Source of the DNA: Parasulfitobacter algicola
Lineage (GTDB): Bacteria; Pseudomonadota; Alphaproteobacteria; Rhodobacterales; Rhodobacteraceae
Assembly (NCBI RefSeq): GCF_013315265.1
Contig: NZ_JABUFE010000008.1
Span: 107,027-171,026, forward strand
Direction: 5' to 3'
Length of the DNA: 64,000 bases
The translations under genes and the position numbers were made by a program. Under the pieces are notes generated by a model. It made no database searches, had not been told where the DNA came from, and worked only from the letters and a program-made list of their open reading frames with translations. This document shows positions 28,625 through 39,487 of this stretch, one piece after another; position 1 is the first letter of the stretch; each line of letters begins with the position of its first letter.

Positions 28625-29082
28625 GCGCTTTTGACCGCGTCCAGCACCGCTTCGGCATGACCGGGCACTTTGACCTTGCGCCAGATCTGCGCGATTTTGC
28701 CATCGGCACCGATCAGAAATGTCGACCGTTCAATGCCCATATACTTTTTGCCATACATCTGCTTTTCAACCCAGGTGCCATAGCGTTCACAAACATCATT
28801 TTCTTCATCGGACAGTAAAATGACCTTTAAATTATGCTTGTCGCGGAATTTATTATGTTTTTTCACGCTATCCTTTGAGACACCCAGAACGACAGCGCCT
28901 TGAGCTTCAAACGCGGCAAGATGGTCGGTAAACGCAATGGCTTCTTTGGTGCACCCCGAGGTGTCATCTTTGGGATAGAAAAACAAAACCACTTTTTTGC
29001 CTTTTAGATCAGACAGGCTTACCATGCCGTCGCCATCACGTGGCAAAGTGAAATCCGGAGCGTCTTGGCCGATGTCAGTCAT
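28621..29082 (-). CDS. bcp: Thioredoxin-dependent peroxiredoxin (Bcp/PrxQ type)
   Basis: Reduces hydrogen peroxide and organic peroxides. 153 aa. Peroxidatic Cys44 lies in DDTSGCTKEAI. The resolving Cys that E. coli Bcp has five residues later is absent (Ile here), so this is probably the 1-Cys or alternative-Cys form; another Cys occurs in DVCERYG. It is the first gene of a two-gene unit with the DUF455 gene. Confidence 0.94.
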   Translation of the reverse strand: MTDIGQDAPDFTLPRDGDGMVSLSDLKGKKVVLFFYPKDDTSGCTKEAIAFTDHLAAFEAQGAVVLGVSKDSVKKHNKFRDKHNLKVILLSDEENDVCERYGTWVEKQMYGKKYMGIERSTFLIGADGKIAQIWRKVKVPGHAEAVLDAVKSA

Positions 29083-29173
29083 TTTATCTGTATCCTTGCT
29101 GCAAACTGTTGTGACTTTCGTTTTAGTGCCGATAATAGGAAGATAAAGATCGAACCATACTTAACGGATACAA

Positions 29174-32100
29174 ATGGCTGACGCACCGGCACCTGATCCA
29201 CAACCCAAACCCATAAAAAAGCGCCGCTTCAGGCGGTTTTGTATCTATGTTGCCAGTCTTGTGGTCATCATATGTGGCGTACTGGTGATCACAGTGACTT
29301 TGATGCTTGGTAAACCTGTACAAGCGCCGGATTGGGTGCGGACCGAGGTTGAGGCACGCGTATCAGCCATGCTGCCAGATGGGTCATTGCGCCTGGGCCG
29401 GGTTGAAGTTGAAATAACAGAAGCATTTGCGCCCATCGTGCGGTTAAGCGATCTGACATTGCTGGATGCGAACGGATCACGCATCGCACAACTTGAGGAT
29501 ATTCAGGGCCAGATGTCCCGTAATGCGTTGATGCAAGGCCAATTGCAGATAAATCGGGTTGATATCACGGGGCTGCTGGTCAAACTGCGCCGTAATCAGG
29601 ATGGGTCTTTTGATGTGGCTTTTGCTGACGGTGCTATGGCCGTTGATCAGGCGGCCACAATGGCCGAACTTCTGACACGCATAGATACGCTGTTTCAAAA
29701 GCCACAGCATGCCTCAATCCGGCATATCGCGGTAAACGGTCTGACGCTTCGATACGATGATTTCCGGTCGGGACGCGTCTGGATTGCGGATGGCGGGCGC
29801 ATTTTGTTGACGCAAAATGATCGAAACCTGCGACTTCGCACAGATTTTGCGGTTCTTGGTGGCGGATCCAGTGTTACCAGTCTGGAAATGACCTATGAAA
29901 GTCGCAAGGGGTCAATCGGCGCTCAGATCGGGGTTCAGCTGGAAAATGCACCCGCCCAAGATATCGCGTTACAGGCACCAGCATTGGCATGGTTATCCGC
30001 GCTTGAGGCCCCTATTTCCGGATCAATGCGGTTTGATATAAATGATGACGCGACACTTGGGCCGTTGTTTGGCCGATTAGAAATCGGGCAGGGTGCATTG
30101 CAACCCACGCTTGAAACGCGTCCTATCAAATTTCAAACGGCCCAGACTTATTTCACCTATGATCCCACGAAAGAGCTGATCAGCTTTGATGAAGTTGTCG
30201 TAAAAAGCAGCACGGTTTCCGCGCTGGCAGAAGGCAAAGCCTATTTGCGGGATTTTGAAAACGGATTGCCGCAAAGCATGTTGGGGCAGTTTGCCTTTTC
30301 GGATCTGGGTGTGAACCCGGACGGGGTATTTGACGATATGGTCGGTATTGATAGCGCTGCCATGGATTTTCGTCTGAAGCTTGATCCCTTTACTTTGGAC
30401 TTCGGTCAAATCGTTCTGAACAAGGGCGACACAACAGTTCAGGCCAATGGCCAGGCAAAGGCTGCACAAGATGGCTGGCAGGTGTCGCTGGATGCCAATG
30501 TGACACAACTGACACCTGACGAAATTCTGGGCTATTGGCCAACATCGTTTAAACCCAAGACACGCAATTGGTTCGAAAATAATGTTCTGGCGGGGCGATT
30601 GTCAGATGGTCATGCGGCCTTGCGAGTTAAACCGAACGAAGCCCGCGTTTTCACGTTCAGCGGTGATTATGATCAGGCATCACTGCGATACATGAAAACA
30701 TTGCCTGTCGTGCAAAATGCCAAAGGCCACATGACGCTGAAAGATTACAGGCTGGTCATTATTGCCGATCAGGGCCAGGTGATTGCACCCCAGGGCGGGC
30801 GGATCTCGGCGGCGGGAACAGTCTTTGAAATCCCCGATGTCAGGATCAAACAGCCCCCAGCAAATATTATGATACGCACGAACAGCACCATCACTGCAGC
30901 CCTTGCTGTTTTAGATGAAAAGCCGTTCGAATTTCTGACCAAAGCAAATCAACCTGTTGATCTTGCCGATGGGCGGGCCAAATTGGCAATCGATATTGCG
31001 CTAAGGTTAAAGCAAGGGCTGACTATTGATGATGTAATCTATAGCGCAGGCGGCACACTGACGTCTGTTCGTTCGGATCACCTGATTAAGGACCGTATTC
31101 TGGCCTCGCAAAACCTGTCAGTGTCAGTCACGCCCAACAGTCTAAAGGTATTCGGACGTGCGCGGTTGGGGCAAGTACCCGTTGATGCGACGTGGGCCTT
31201 GCCGCTTGGTCCCGACAATCGCGCCGCCGGCAGCCGTGTGGATGGTACAGTCGAATTGTCAGAAAGATTCAGCGATGAATTCGGTATCGCCTTGCCGGCC
31301 GGCAGTCTGAATGGCGCAGGGCTGGGCCGTTTCAGTCTGAATATTCCAAAAGGCAGGCCGGTTGAGTTTCAGGTCACATCGGATCTTCAGGGACTGGGCC
31401 TGCAATTGCGTGATCTGGGTTGGAGCAAACCGCAAAATCGCTCCGGCCGTCTGGCTGTCGCAGGTGTTTTGGGAAACCCTGCACGAATTGATCAGATCGA
31501 GATTGAAAGCGATGGCTTTTTTGCCAGTGGATCGGTTGCGTTGAATGAAAATGGCACCATGTCAGCCGCGCGTTTTTCGCGGGTCCGCGTCGAAGACTGG
31601 CTGGATGCACCTGTGACGCTGAATGGACGTGGGGTAAGGCAGGTTCCTGAAATCGTCATCAGCAGCGGGCGCATTGATTTGCGCAAAACAACATTCGGCG
31701 ATCAGGGCGGTACTGGCGAAGGCGGCCCAATGCGATTGGCGTTGGATGAACTGGTTGTCAGTGACAGCATAAGCCTGACCGATCTGCGTGGAAACTTCAG
31801 TGCCCAAGGCGCATTTAACGGACGCTTTTCCGCAAAAGTGAACGGTGGGGCACCGATTAACGGTATATTGGCACCAAGTGAAGCAGGAACGGCCATTCGT
31901 GTCACTTCTGATGATGCTGGGGGCGTTCTACGCTCGGCCGGATTGCTAAAACAGGCGCGGCGGGGAAATCTGGACCTGACACTGCGTCCGGCACGTCAGG
32001 ACGGCCGTTATAACGGGCGCCTTTTGGTGACAGACACACGTATTCAGAATGCACCTGCCCTTGCAGGTATTTTAAGCGCGGTCAGTATCGTGGGTCTGTT

Positions 32101-32461
32101 GGACCAGATGGCCAATTCCGGCATATTGTTTTCCGAGGTCGAAGCGAATTTCGTTCTGACACCAAATCAGGTCATTCTGACGCAAAGCAGTGCCGTGGGC
32201 CCTTCGATGGGGATTTCAATGGATGGCATCTACAATCTGAATACTGGTCGAATGGATATGCAGGGTGTTTTATCACCAATCTATATGGTCAATTCGATTG
32301 GATCCATTCTGACGCGACGGGGCGAAGGTTTGATCGGCTTCAACTTTAATATGCGCGGCACGGCGTCTGATCCAAGTGTGGTCGTCAATCCGTTGTCTGC
32401 CTTGACCCCTGGCATGTTCCGTGAAATTTTCCGACGCCCTCCACCAAGTGTGCCACAGTGA
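29174..32461 (+). CDS. AsmA-like / DUF3971 (YhdP-type) envelope protein
   Basis: 1095 aa. A basic N-terminus and one membrane anchor (about residues 17-40) lead into a long periplasmic beta-rich region with repeated AsmA/TamB-like patterns. The C-terminal AsmA_C-type block includes [20 protein letters not shown] and [20 protein letters not shown]. YhdP-like proteins bridge inner and outer membranes for phospholipid transport. The tail ends [10 protein letters not shown]. It overlaps queA by 4 bases. Confidence 0.88.
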   Translation: MADAPAPDPQPKPIKKRRFRRFCIYVASLVVIICGVLVITVTLMLGKPVQAPDWVRTEVEARVSAMLPDGSLRLGRVEVEITEAFAPIVRLSDLTLLDANGSRIAQLEDIQGQMSRNALMQGQLQINRVDITGLLVKLRRNQDGSFDVAFADGAMAVDQAATMAELLTRIDTLFQKPQHASIRHIAVNGLTLRYDDFRSGRVWIADGGRILLTQNDRNLRLRTDFAVLGGGSSVTSLEMTYESRKGSIGAQIGVQLENAPAQDIALQAPALAWLSALEAPISGSMRFDINDDATLGPLFGRLEIGQGALQPTLETRPIKFQTAQTYFTYDPTKELISFDEVVVKSSTVSALAEGKAYLRDFENGLPQSMLGQFAFSDLGVNPDGVFDDMVGIDSAAMDFRLKLDPFTLDFGQIVLNKGDTTVQANGQAKAAQDGWQVSLDANVTQLTPDEILGYWPTSFKPKTRNWFENNVLAGRLSDGHAALRVKPNEARVFTFSGDYDQASLRYMKTLPVVQNAKGHMTLKDYRLVIIADQGQVIAPQGGRISAAGTVFEIPDVRIKQPPANIMIRTNSTITAALAVLDEKPFEFLTKANQPVDLADGRAKLAIDIALRLKQGLTIDDVIYSAGGTLTSVRSDHLIKDRILASQNLSVSVTPNSLKVFGRARLGQVPVDATWALPLGPDNRAAGSRVDGTVELSERFSDEFGIALPAGSLNGAGLGRFSLNIPKGRPVEFQVTSDLQGLGLQLRDLGWSKPQNRSGRLAVAGVLGNPARIDQIEIESDGFFASGSVALNENGTMSAARFSRVRVEDWLDAPVTLNGRGVRQVPEIVISSGRIDLRKTTFGDQGGTGEGGPMRLALDELVVSDSISLTDLRGNFSAQGAFNGRFSAKVNGGAPINGILAPSEAGTAIRVTSDDAGGVLRSAGLLKQARRGNLDLTLRPARQDGRYNGRLLVTDTRIQNAPALAGILSAVSIVGLLDQMANSGILFSEVEANFVLTPNQVILTQSSAVGPSMGISMDGIYNLNTGRMDMQGVLSPIYMVNSIGSILTRRGEGLIGFNFNMRGTASDPSVVVNPLSALTPGMFREIFRRPPPSVPQ

Positions 32462-33516
32462 AGCTAAGTGATTTTGATTTCCATCTGCCAGATGATTTAA
32501 TTGCAACACGACCTGCGCAGCCGCGGACGTCGGCACGCTTATTATTGGCGCAGGGGGATCGGACCGAAGATCGTTATGTCTATGATCTACCCGATATTCT
32601 GCGCCCTGGGGATCGTTTGGTTCTGAACAACACGCGCGTGATACCAGCACGGCTGACCGGGGTGCGGACTCGTAAGATCGGACAGGGGAATGTCACGGCC
32701 AAGATTGAAATCACATTGCTGACCCCTCAAACTGATGGGACTTGGGCTGCGTTGATTAAGCCTTTGCGTAAGGTGCAGGATGGCGAAACCATTGTGTGCG
32801 CCGCTGGTTTAAGTGCCACTGTCGAAAGTCGTCAAGATGGGCAGGCCATGTTGCGGTTCAATCTGACGGGGGATGATTTTGACGCAGCTCTGGCCGATGC
32901 CGGCGCCATGCCTTTACCGCCTTATATTGAGGCGATGCGCAAGGCTGATGACCAGGACCGTCACGATTATCAGACCGTCTTTGCAGAACGAAGCGGGGCT
33001 GTTGCGGCGCCCACGGCATCCCTGCATTTCGATCGGGATTTGCTGGATCAGATTGCTGCAAAAGGTGTGCAATTTACACATGTCACGCTGCATGTTGGTG
33101 CGGGGACGTTTTTGCCCGTTAAGGTCGATGATATCCGTGATCATAAGATGCACGCCGAATGGGGTGAGGTATCACAGCGGGCCGCAGATGAAATTAACGA
33201 CACCAAAGCTGCAGGTGGTCGTATCATTCCTGTGGGTACAACTGCGCTGCGCCTGATCGAAAGTGCCGCCTGCGAAGATGGGACGATGCAGACGTGGCAG
33301 GGGAATACCGATATTTTCATCACACCCGGATACCGATTTCGTGTGACCGATGCATTGATGACAAACTTCCATTTGCCCAAATCCACCCTGATGATGCTGG
33401 TCTCGGCCCTGATGGGGGTGGATGAAATCCGGCAGATTTACGCCCATGCTGTTCACAAATGTTACCGTTTTTTTTCGTACGGAGATTCTTCGTTGCTGAT
33501 ACCGAAAGGTCGATAA
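32458..33516 (+). CDS. queA: tRNA preQ1(34) S-adenosylmethionine ribosyltransferase-isomerase
   Basis: Makes epoxyqueuosine in tRNA during queuosine synthesis. 352 aa. The family motifs [18 protein letters not shown] at the N-terminus, [13 protein letters not shown], and [16 protein letters not shown] near the end are present. The start is GTG in a GTGA overlap with the preceding stop. tgt is not in the window. Confidence 0.97.
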   Translation: MKLSDFDFHLPDDLIATRPAQPRTSARLLLAQGDRTEDRYVYDLPDILRPGDRLVLNNTRVIPARLTGVRTRKIGQGNVTAKIEITLLTPQTDGTWAALIKPLRKVQDGETIVCAAGLSATVESRQDGQAMLRFNLTGDDFDAALADAGAMPLPPYIEAMRKADDQDRHDYQTVFAERSGAVAAPTASLHFDRDLLDQIAAKGVQFTHVTLHVGAGTFLPVKVDDIRDHKMHAEWGEVSQRAADEINDTKAAGGRIIPVGTTALRLIESAACEDGTMQTWQGNTDIFITPGYRFRVTDALMTNFHLPKSTLMMLVSALMGVDEIRQIYAHAVHKCYRFFSYGDSSLLIPKGR

Positions 33517-33598
33517 CGACCTGATTGCGTCGCCCTTGGGCGTTGTAAAAAATGCTGACTTCCTGTCCTGTATCCAAAACATACAGTAGGAGGCTGCG

Positions 33599-34873
33599 AT
33601 GATTCAGGTTTTAAGAAGCTCGTGGGCATTGCTGCTTGGCGTTATGCTTTTGATGGTGGGCAACGGGCTGCAAAGTTCGCTGTTAGGTATCCGTGGGCCT
33701 GCGGCAGGTCTTTCGACATTTGAAATGTCGATCATCATGTCATCCTATTTTCTAGGCTTTTTGGGGGGCTCCAAACTGGCCCCCGAAATGATCCGCCGTG
33801 TGGGACACGTGCGTGTTTTTGCAGCCCTTGGATCGTTCATTTCGGCCGTTCTGATCCTATATCCCACCTTGCCTTATCTGGCCAGTTGGAGCCTTGGCCG
33901 GGTGATCATCGGGTTCTGCTTTTCGGGGGTCTATGTCACAGCGGAAAGCTGGCTGAACAATGCGGTCACCAATGAAAACCGCGGCAAGGCGTTATCGCTT
34001 TATATGATCGTGCAAATGGCAGGCGTCGTCGCAGCGCAAGGGCTGCTGATTTTACCAGACAATTCCGGCTATTTGCTGTTTGTGATCCCGTCAGTTTTAG
34101 TCTCAATTTCATTTGCGCCGATTTTGCTGTCGATCAGCCCGACACCTGCGTTTGATACTTCTAAGCCCATGACAATAAGGAAACTTATTAAAACATCACC
34201 GCTTGGTTGTATGGGTATGTTCCTGTTGGGCGGGGTGTTTGCGGCACAGTTCGGGATGTCTGCCGTTTACGGCACGTTGTCGGGATTATCGCTGACACAG
34301 ATCTCAATTCTGGTGTCGACGTTTTATATCGGCGCTTTGGTTTTACAGTACCCCATCGGGTGGATTTCAGACCGAGTGGATCGGCGAAAACTGATCTTTG
34401 TTATATCCGCGATTGGTGGTTTCGGGGGGTGTGTTGGGTTCATGTTTGGCGGGTATTACCCACTGCTTTTAACATCGGCATTTCTGATCGGCGGGACGTC
34501 GACGCCACTGTATGCATTGCTGATAGCTTATACGAATGATTTCCTGGAATATGAGGATATGGCGGCGGCGTCGGGGGGGTTGATTTTCATCAATGGTCTG
34601 GGGGCTATTGCGGGGCCGTTGATTACTGGGTGGATGATGCAAGTGATCGGTCCCGAAGGCTTCTTTGCGTATGTCGCGCTTTTGATGATCGGCATGGCGG
34701 GTTATGCCATTTACCGCATGACACAGCGGGCCAGCAGCATCACGATCGAAGAAACGACATCCTATGCGCAAATCACACCGGGGGCGTCGCCCGTGGCTGT
34801 TGAAGTTGCCCAAGAAGTGTTCATCGAAACATCGCTTGAGGATGAAATAAGCGAAAATGAAACACAGGCATGA
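33599..34873 (+). CDS. MFS transporter (YcaD-like)
   Basis: 424 aa with 12 hydrophobic segments. SSLLGIRGPAAGLSTFEMSI and the motif A-like WISDRVDRRKLIFVISAIGG are visible. ANDFLEYEDMAAASGGLIFI-like sequence near the end fits the YcaD/YfkF group. A hydrophilic acidic tail of about 40 residues follows the last helix. Substrate unknown. Confidence 0.88.
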   Translation: MIQVLRSSWALLLGVMLLMVGNGLQSSLLGIRGPAAGLSTFEMSIIMSSYFLGFLGGSKLAPEMIRRVGHVRVFAALGSFISAVLILYPTLPYLASWSLGRVIIGFCFSGVYVTAESWLNNAVTNENRGKALSLYMIVQMAGVVAAQGLLILPDNSGYLLFVIPSVLVSISFAPILLSISPTPAFDTSKPMTIRKLIKTSPLGCMGMFLLGGVFAAQFGMSAVYGTLSGLSLTQISILVSTFYIGALVLQYPIGWISDRVDRRKLIFVISAIGGFGGCVGFMFGGYYPLLLTSAFLIGGTSTPLYALLIAYTNDFLEYEDMAAASGGLIFINGLGAIAGPLITGWMMQVIGPEGFFAYVALLMIGMAGYAIYRMTQRASSITIEETTSYAQITPGASPVAVEVAQEVFIETSLEDEISENETQA

Positions 34874-34972
34874 ATATTGCAAACGTGTTAACGCAAACCA
34901 GTTGCGTGCCTTTTCGTCTTCTGTAACGCTTCCTATGTGCACTGGGGTAAGCTGAGTTAAGGAGGCCAATTT

Positions 34973-35545
34973 ATGGCTAGACCAGAAGATGTATTGTCCT
35001 ATTGGTTGGACGAGGTTGATCCGTCGGCCTGGTACACATCCAGTGATGATCTTGATACAGATATTCGCAACCGCTTTGAACCGATGTGGCATGAGGCGAT
35101 GGAGGGTAATTTCGGCCTTTGGCTGACCTATCCAACTGGTATGCTGGCTTATATCATTCTGACAGATCAATTCCCTCGCAACATGTTTCGTGATACGGCC
35201 AAGGCGTTTTCCAGTGATAAACCCGCGCTGGCCGCGGCAAAGGTTGCTGTGGACCGCGGTTGGGATATGAAGATCGACGAACCAGCCCGGCAGTTTTTCT
35301 ATCTTCCGATGATGCATTCGGAAAATCTGTGCGATCAGGAACGCGCCGTGCGCTTGATTCTGACACGGATGCCAGAGACGGGCGCAAGCAATCTGTTGCA
35401 TGCCAAAGCCCACCGAGAAGTCATTCGTCGCTTTGGACGGTTTCCATTTCGTAATGAAGCTTTGGATCGCACAAGCACTGCGCCAGAAATGGCCTTTATC
35501 CAAGAGGGCGGGTACGGCGCAACTGTGGATGCTTTGACCGCCTGA
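34973..35545 (+). CDS. DUF924 family protein
   Basis: 190 aa. LSYWLDEVDPSAWYTSSDDL at the N-terminus and LTDQFPRNMFRDTAKAFSSD are DUF924 signatures; the rest is alpha-helical and TPR-like. Cytoplasmic, function unknown. A full AAGGAGG ribosome binding site lies 9 bases before the ATG. The 280 bases after it hold no clear gene. Confidence 0.9.
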   Translation: MARPEDVLSYWLDEVDPSAWYTSSDDLDTDIRNRFEPMWHEAMEGNFGLWLTYPTGMLAYIILTDQFPRNMFRDTAKAFSSDKPALAAAKVAVDRGWDMKIDEPARQFFYLPMMHSENLCDQERAVRLILTRMPETGASNLLHAKAHREVIRRFGRFPFRNEALDRTSTAPEMAFIQEGGYGATVDALTA

Positions 35546-35827
35546 TTCTTGATCCATAGCCCTGAAACTGTGCAAGAATAGCTTTTGCAGCTTTTTAACT
35601 GTTGCATGAACGCACAACCTTAAGCGGAAAATTGCGCGTTTTACGCCGTTGCAAGGCGTTATCCGATCGAGGTTAATTTTAATTCTATCCAAACTGTAGA
35701 AGTTCCGCTTTAGTGATCCATATATTGGGGAACTTCAGACATTTTTTGATTTTGTATTTGGCAGCTTTTGTTGTTGCTGATCGAAGTCGTAAAATATCTG
35801 GCGTAGTTGGTAAGGGCGTATAGTCGT

Positions 35828-36574
35828 ATGAAATCTGCGATCTTTTTTGCAATTGGGTGCGCAGCTGTTTCCATCGCATCGATGGGATATGCTCAGGATG
35901 AACAAACAGGGTTTTCGCTTGGTCTTGGGGCAGGGTTTTCGACAAATCCTTATGAGGGCGAAGATACTTCTTTTTCTGCCGTTCCTCTAATTCGCTATAA
36001 AGGCGATGGGTTTTCGCTTGGCGCAGATGGTGCGACGGTGACGGCTTATTCCCTTGATGCATTGCGGTTTGAGCTTCTGGCACGTCCCCGTTTTACCGCA
36101 TTGCGGGATCCGGATGCGGATGAGTTGGATGGTATCGATCGTGAAGTCACTTTGGACGCAGGCGGCAAGCTGAGCTATTCGTTGACAGATCGGTCAAATC
36201 TGTCCGCCACGCTTTTACAAGAGATTACGGGCGAACATGACGGTCAGGAGTTTCTGCTGGAATTGTCCAATCGCACCAATTTTGGGCCAGTGCCGTTGAT
36301 TTTTGGTACAGGTCTTAGCTGGAAAAGTGAAGAACTAAGTAGCTATATGTTTGGCGTCACATCGGGCGAGGCCAGATCTGATCGGCCCGAATATGATCTG
36401 GACAGCACATTAACTCCATATTTCAGTGTATCTTCGGGGTTTCCATTGTCCGACACGTCACGTGTGATTGCGTCGGTCAAAGCGGAATTTCTGGGCGATG
36501 AAATCACCGACAGCCCAATCGTCGAAGACGATCAGATTTTCAGCGGTTTGGTCGGGCTTAGCTTTTCTTTCTGA
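35828..36574 (+). CDS. MipA/OmpV family outer-membrane protein
   Basis: About 248 aa when started at the ATG at 35828, which begins a signal peptide (SAIFFAIGCAAVSIASMGYA). Alternating beta strands and a terminal aromatic residue (GLSFSF) fit an outer-membrane barrel. FSLGLGAGFSTNPYEGEDTS and AVPLIRYKGDGFSLGADG are family motifs. MipA proteins scaffold murein enzymes; the exact role here is unknown. Confidence 0.88.
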   Translation: MKSAIFFAIGCAAVSIASMGYAQDEQTGFSLGLGAGFSTNPYEGEDTSFSAVPLIRYKGDGFSLGADGATVTAYSLDALRFELLARPRFTALRDPDADELDGIDREVTLDAGGKLSYSLTDRSNLSATLLQEITGEHDGQEFLLELSNRTNFGPVPLIFGTGLSWKSEELSSYMFGVTSGEARSDRPEYDLDSTLTPYFSVSSGFPLSDTSRVIASVKAEFLGDEITDSPIVEDDQIFSGLVGLSFSF

Positions 36575-36597
36575 AAGCGATTACTGCTATATCAGAC

Positions 36598-36626
36598 TCG
36601 ACAGCTGTCATTGCTTTCGCTAAATA
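36598..36626 (+). promoter_or_regulatory. Predicted promoter of the leucine-degradation operon
   Basis: TCGACA at 36598-36603 (5 of 6 matches to TTGACA), a 17-base spacer and TAAATA at 36621-36626. The start of transcription would fall in the palindrome at 36625-36644, which suits repression. Confidence 0.45.
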
Positions 36627-36644
36627 TTGAACAAGTGTTCAATA
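36625..36644. promoter_or_regulatory. Palindromic operator candidate upstream of ivd
   Basis: Perfect inverted repeat TATTGAAC-AAGT-GTTCAATA, 8-base arms and 4-base centre, ending 16 bases before the ivd ATG and touching the predicted -10 box. Size and position suit a TetR- or GntR-like repressor. No regulator gene is adjacent. Confidence 0.6.
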
Positions 36645-36660
36645 AAGGGGCGAAGGGCCA

Positions 36661-37824
36661 ATGTTCAATTCATCCATGCAATTTGATTTGGGCGAGGACG
36701 TCAATGCTCTGCGCGATATGGTCCACCGTTGGGCGCAAGACCGTGTGAAACCCATTGCCTCTGATATCGACAAAACCAACAGCTTTCCGCCCGAGCTGTG
36801 GCGCGAAATGGGTGATCTGGGCCTGCTTGGCATCACCGTCGACGAAGAACACGGCGGCGCGGGTATGGGATATCTGGCCCATACGATCGCCGTTGAAGAA
36901 ATCGCGCGGGCCTCCGCCTCGGTTTCGCTATCGTATGGGGCGCATTCCAATCTGTGTGTGAACCAAATCAAACTGAACGGCAGTGATGCACAAAAGCAAA
37001 AATATCTGCCCGGTCTGATCAGCGGTGACCACGTGGGTGCATTAGCGATGAGCGAAGCTGGCGCTGGCAGCGATGTCGTCAGCATGAAAATGCGTGCCGA
37101 AAAGCGCAACGATCACTATCGCCTGAACGGCACGAAATATTGGATCACCAATGGCCCCGACGCCGACACGCTTGTCGTCTACGCCAAGACTGACCCCGAT
37201 GCGGGGTCCAAAGGCATCACCGCCTTTATTGTCGAAAAAACCATGAAGGGCTTCAGCACCAGCCCCCATTTCGACAAACTGGGCATGCGCGGGTCAAACA
37301 CGGCTGAACTGGTGTTTGAAGACGTTGAGGTTCCCTTTGAAAATGTGTTGGGCGAGGAAGGCCGCGGCGTTCAGGTGCTGATGTCGGGGCTGGATTATGA
37401 ACGCGTCGTGCTGGCGGGCATCGGCACCGGCATCATGGCCGCCTGTCTGGACGAGATTATGCCCTATATGGCTGAACGCAAACAGTTCGGCAAACCCATC
37501 GGCAGCTTCCAACTTATGCAGGGCAAGATCGCCGATATGTACACCGCAATGAACACCGCCCGCGCTTATGTGTATGAGGTCGCCAAAGCCTGCGACCGTG
37601 GGCAGGTCACCCGCCAGGACGCAGCAGCTTGTGTGCTTTATTCCAGTGAAGAGGCGATGAAACAGGCCCATCAGGCCGTTCAGGCCATGGGCGGCGCCGG
37701 TTTCATGAACGATACCCCCGTCAGCCGCCTTTTCAGAGACGCCAAACTGATGGAAATCGGCGCCGGCACGTCTGAGATCCGCCGTATGTTGATTGGCCGC
37801 GAGCTGATGGGGGCGATGGTGTGA
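36661..37824 (+). CDS. ivd: Isovaleryl-CoA dehydrogenase
   Basis: FAD enzyme that turns isovaleryl-CoA into 3-methylcrotonyl-CoA in leucine breakdown. 387 aa, acyl-CoA dehydrogenase fold. The catalytic Glu is in [12 protein letters not shown], the position used by isovaleryl-CoA dehydrogenases. [15 protein letters not shown] and [18 protein letters not shown] are family motifs. It is the first gene of the operon with mccB, mccA, mvaB and an enoyl-CoA hydratase. The stop overlaps the next GTG start (GTGA). Confidence 0.96.
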   Translation: MFNSSMQFDLGEDVNALRDMVHRWAQDRVKPIASDIDKTNSFPPELWREMGDLGLLGITVDEEHGGAGMGYLAHTIAVEEIARASASVSLSYGAHSNLCVNQIKLNGSDAQKQKYLPGLISGDHVGALAMSEAGAGSDVVSMKMRAEKRNDHYRLNGTKYWITNGPDADTLVVYAKTDPDAGSKGITAFIVEKTMKGFSTSPHFDKLGMRGSNTAELVFEDVEVPFENVLGEEGRGVQVLMSGLDYERVVLAGIGTGIMAACLDEIMPYMAERKQFGKPIGSFQLMQGKIADMYTAMNTARAYVYEVAKACDRGQVTRQDAAACVLYSSEEAMKQAHQAVQAMGGAGFMNDTPVSRLFRDAKLMEIGAGTSEIRRMLIGRELMGAMV

Positions 37825-38312
37825 GAGCTGTATTCGCGTTATACTTCGTCCTTGTGACCTGTGTGGCGACGACCGGTCGTACTGAAGTTTTTATGCAAGG
37901 TAGCGCAAATGTCGTTCCTTGGCTTAAAGAATGTTTTGACCACTCCGTACCTAATAATCACCCAGATTTGGTTCATCTTCTTCAGCTTCAATGTATAGAA
38001 GGGGCTTCGCAAGTTTGTGAAGATACTGATGGCGTGACAGAGTTGGTTATGGTCAATCGCTGCAAGCACGATGTGTTCGATTATATGCATAACGAAGTTT
38101 CTGTACTGCGCGAAAAAGTTAAATGGCAAAACAGAACGACGGACTTTCGTCGTGATACATTTGATCGCTTTGAAGCTCGATTCACGATGTCTCAAACAAA
38201 AATAGTGTGTGAACTCCACGGGACGCATTACGCAAACTGTAATGATCATAAGTTAGCAAAAGAACTGATTTATCTACGTCGGGTTGCAATCAGTCTCGGA
38301 ATAAAGAATTAA
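37821..38312 (+). CDS. Secreted Cys-containing hypothetical protein, LprI-like
   Basis: 163 aa, GTG start coupled to the ivd stop by a 4-base overlap. A short signal peptide ([19 protein letters not shown]) is present. Cys spacing CIEGASQVC (C-x7-C), then [15 protein letters not shown], resembles the next two proteins, and the second of those is of the DUF1311/LprI type. GC is lower than in the flanking catabolic genes (one 60-base line counted at 40%). No enzyme function is evident. Confidence 0.7.
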   Translation: MRAVFALYFVLVTCVATTGRTEVFMQGSANVVPWLKECFDHSVPNNHPDLVHLLQLQCIEGASQVCEDTDGVTELVMVNRCKHDVFDYMHNEVSVLREKVKWQNRTTDFRRDTFDRFEARFTMSQTKIVCELHGTHYANCNDHKLAKELIYLRRVAISLGIKN

Positions 38313-38315
38313 AAC

Positions 38316-38792
38316 ATGAGATTCTTTAGCATCTTTTTGAGCGTTGGAATTCTTATTGGGCACTCTGCACAAGCCGACCTACCCCCGCCATTCCCGCTAG
38401 CCACTCAAAGCTGCGTTCAGCAACACTCTGGGCTGGATGCGAATCCCACAAAACTGCGCGACTGTTTCCTGTTGTCGACGCGCGAATGTGAGGCCGAAGA
38501 ACCGTTCGTTATATGCGCCTCGCGTGAGTTGGAATATTGGAACGGCGTCATGGCGCAGGACGTCATTAAGGTGGCCGGCTATGGCACTGAAATGGAAAAG
38601 GAAACGCCGCTGGAGTACAGTTTTACACAGGCCGTATTGAATTCGCAAACCGCTTGGGAAGCCTATCGTGATGCGCAATGTCACGCGGTTATGAAATCTA
38701 TGTTCGGCGGGTCGGGTGAGGGGCCATCTGAGGTCTATTGCCTTCTTGAAACCACTGTTGAGCGTGTGATTGCATTGCGAAAGATGCCTTAA
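38316..38792 (+). CDS. Lysozyme inhibitor LprI-like (DUF1311) secreted protein
   Basis: 158 aa. Signal peptide MRFFSIFLSVGILIGHSAQA. The C-terminal LNSQTAWEAYRDAQCHAVMK is the DUF1311/LprI signature. Cysteines: CFLLSTREC (C-x7-C) followed by a third Cys 9 residues on. The family includes periplasmic lysozyme inhibitors, but many members are uncharacterised. It starts 3 bases after the previous stop. Confidence 0.8.
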   Translation: MRFFSIFLSVGILIGHSAQADLPPPFPLATQSCVQQHSGLDANPTKLRDCFLLSTRECEAEEPFVICASRELEYWNGVMAQDVIKVAGYGTEMEKETPLEYSFTQAVLNSQTAWEAYRDAQCHAVMKSMFGGSGEGPSEVYCLLETTVERVIALRKMP

Positions 38793-38877
38793 AGATCATG
38801 CAATACGGACTTTATAATCAGGCAAGGTTTTACGTGATTTTTATGTTTTTAAAACACTACCTTCGAAAGGTAAACCT

Positions 38878-39462
38878 ATGATGAGGCACATCTTTTTCAT
38901 CGCTAGTTTGTTCTTTGTAAACGCTGCCTATGCGCAGGAATTTGATGAATTTCATGCCTGTATCGGCACGGAATTGGAAGGACGCGCGCGGTATCATGGA
39001 TTTTTAATGTGTGGCGAAAGTGAAAGCTGCAATACTGAAAAAATTATCGGTGATCCTTCATTTCTTTATTCGTTTATTCGGTTGAGTTGTGGGCAAGATC
39101 AGATGGAAAGATGCATTGTAAGCAGTGATATTGAGGGGTGTCTTGGCAATTTCACCCAAACACTTTTGGATCTTCGCGAGGGTATCGCTGTAGATATTGA
39201 TGCCGACCGTGTCAGCGCGGCGGCAATGGGTTTGGGAAATTTAACCAAGAATAATCTCTTCCAAGAACACGAGTTATTAAATGACTCATTCAATGATGAC
39301 TTCTATGATCCAACATTTTGCTCGTCATTATATTCAGCTGTAGAAAAAGCTTTGGCCATTCCCGATAACCTGCATTGTCAAGCAATTACGGCGATATTTT
39401 TCTGGTCCAGTGCCGAAGATTTCCGCGATAAAATTATCAGTTCAGAAATGACAGCCCAATGA
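38878..39462 (+). CDS. Secreted Cys-containing hypothetical protein, LprI-like
   Basis: 194 aa, signal peptide MRHIFFIASLFFVNAAYA. CGQDQMERC repeats the C-x7-C spacing, and a further Cys follows 9 residues later (EGCLGNFTQTLLDL). CSSLYSAVEKALAIPDNLHC adds a second pair. It is probably a divergent relative of the two preceding genes. It lies 25 bases before mccB. Confidence 0.68.
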   Translation: MMRHIFFIASLFFVNAAYAQEFDEFHACIGTELEGRARYHGFLMCGESESCNTEKIIGDPSFLYSFIRLSCGQDQMERCIVSSDIEGCLGNFTQTLLDLREGIAVDIDADRVSAAAMGLGNLTKNNLFQEHELLNDSFNDDFYDPTFCSSLYSAVEKALAIPDNLHCQAITAIFFWSSAEDFRDKIISSEMTAQ

Positions 39463-39487
39463 AATATAGCCCTATAGCAGGTCATCC

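Noticed and set aside
34469..35692. 407-codon minus-strand frame over the MFS and DUF924 genes
   Set aside because: Crosses two recognisable genes and the intergenic gap, with no motif or ribosome binding site.
38397..38684. Minus-strand frame opposite the LprI-like gene
   Set aside because: No signal, no motif; the plus-strand gene has a signal peptide and family signature.
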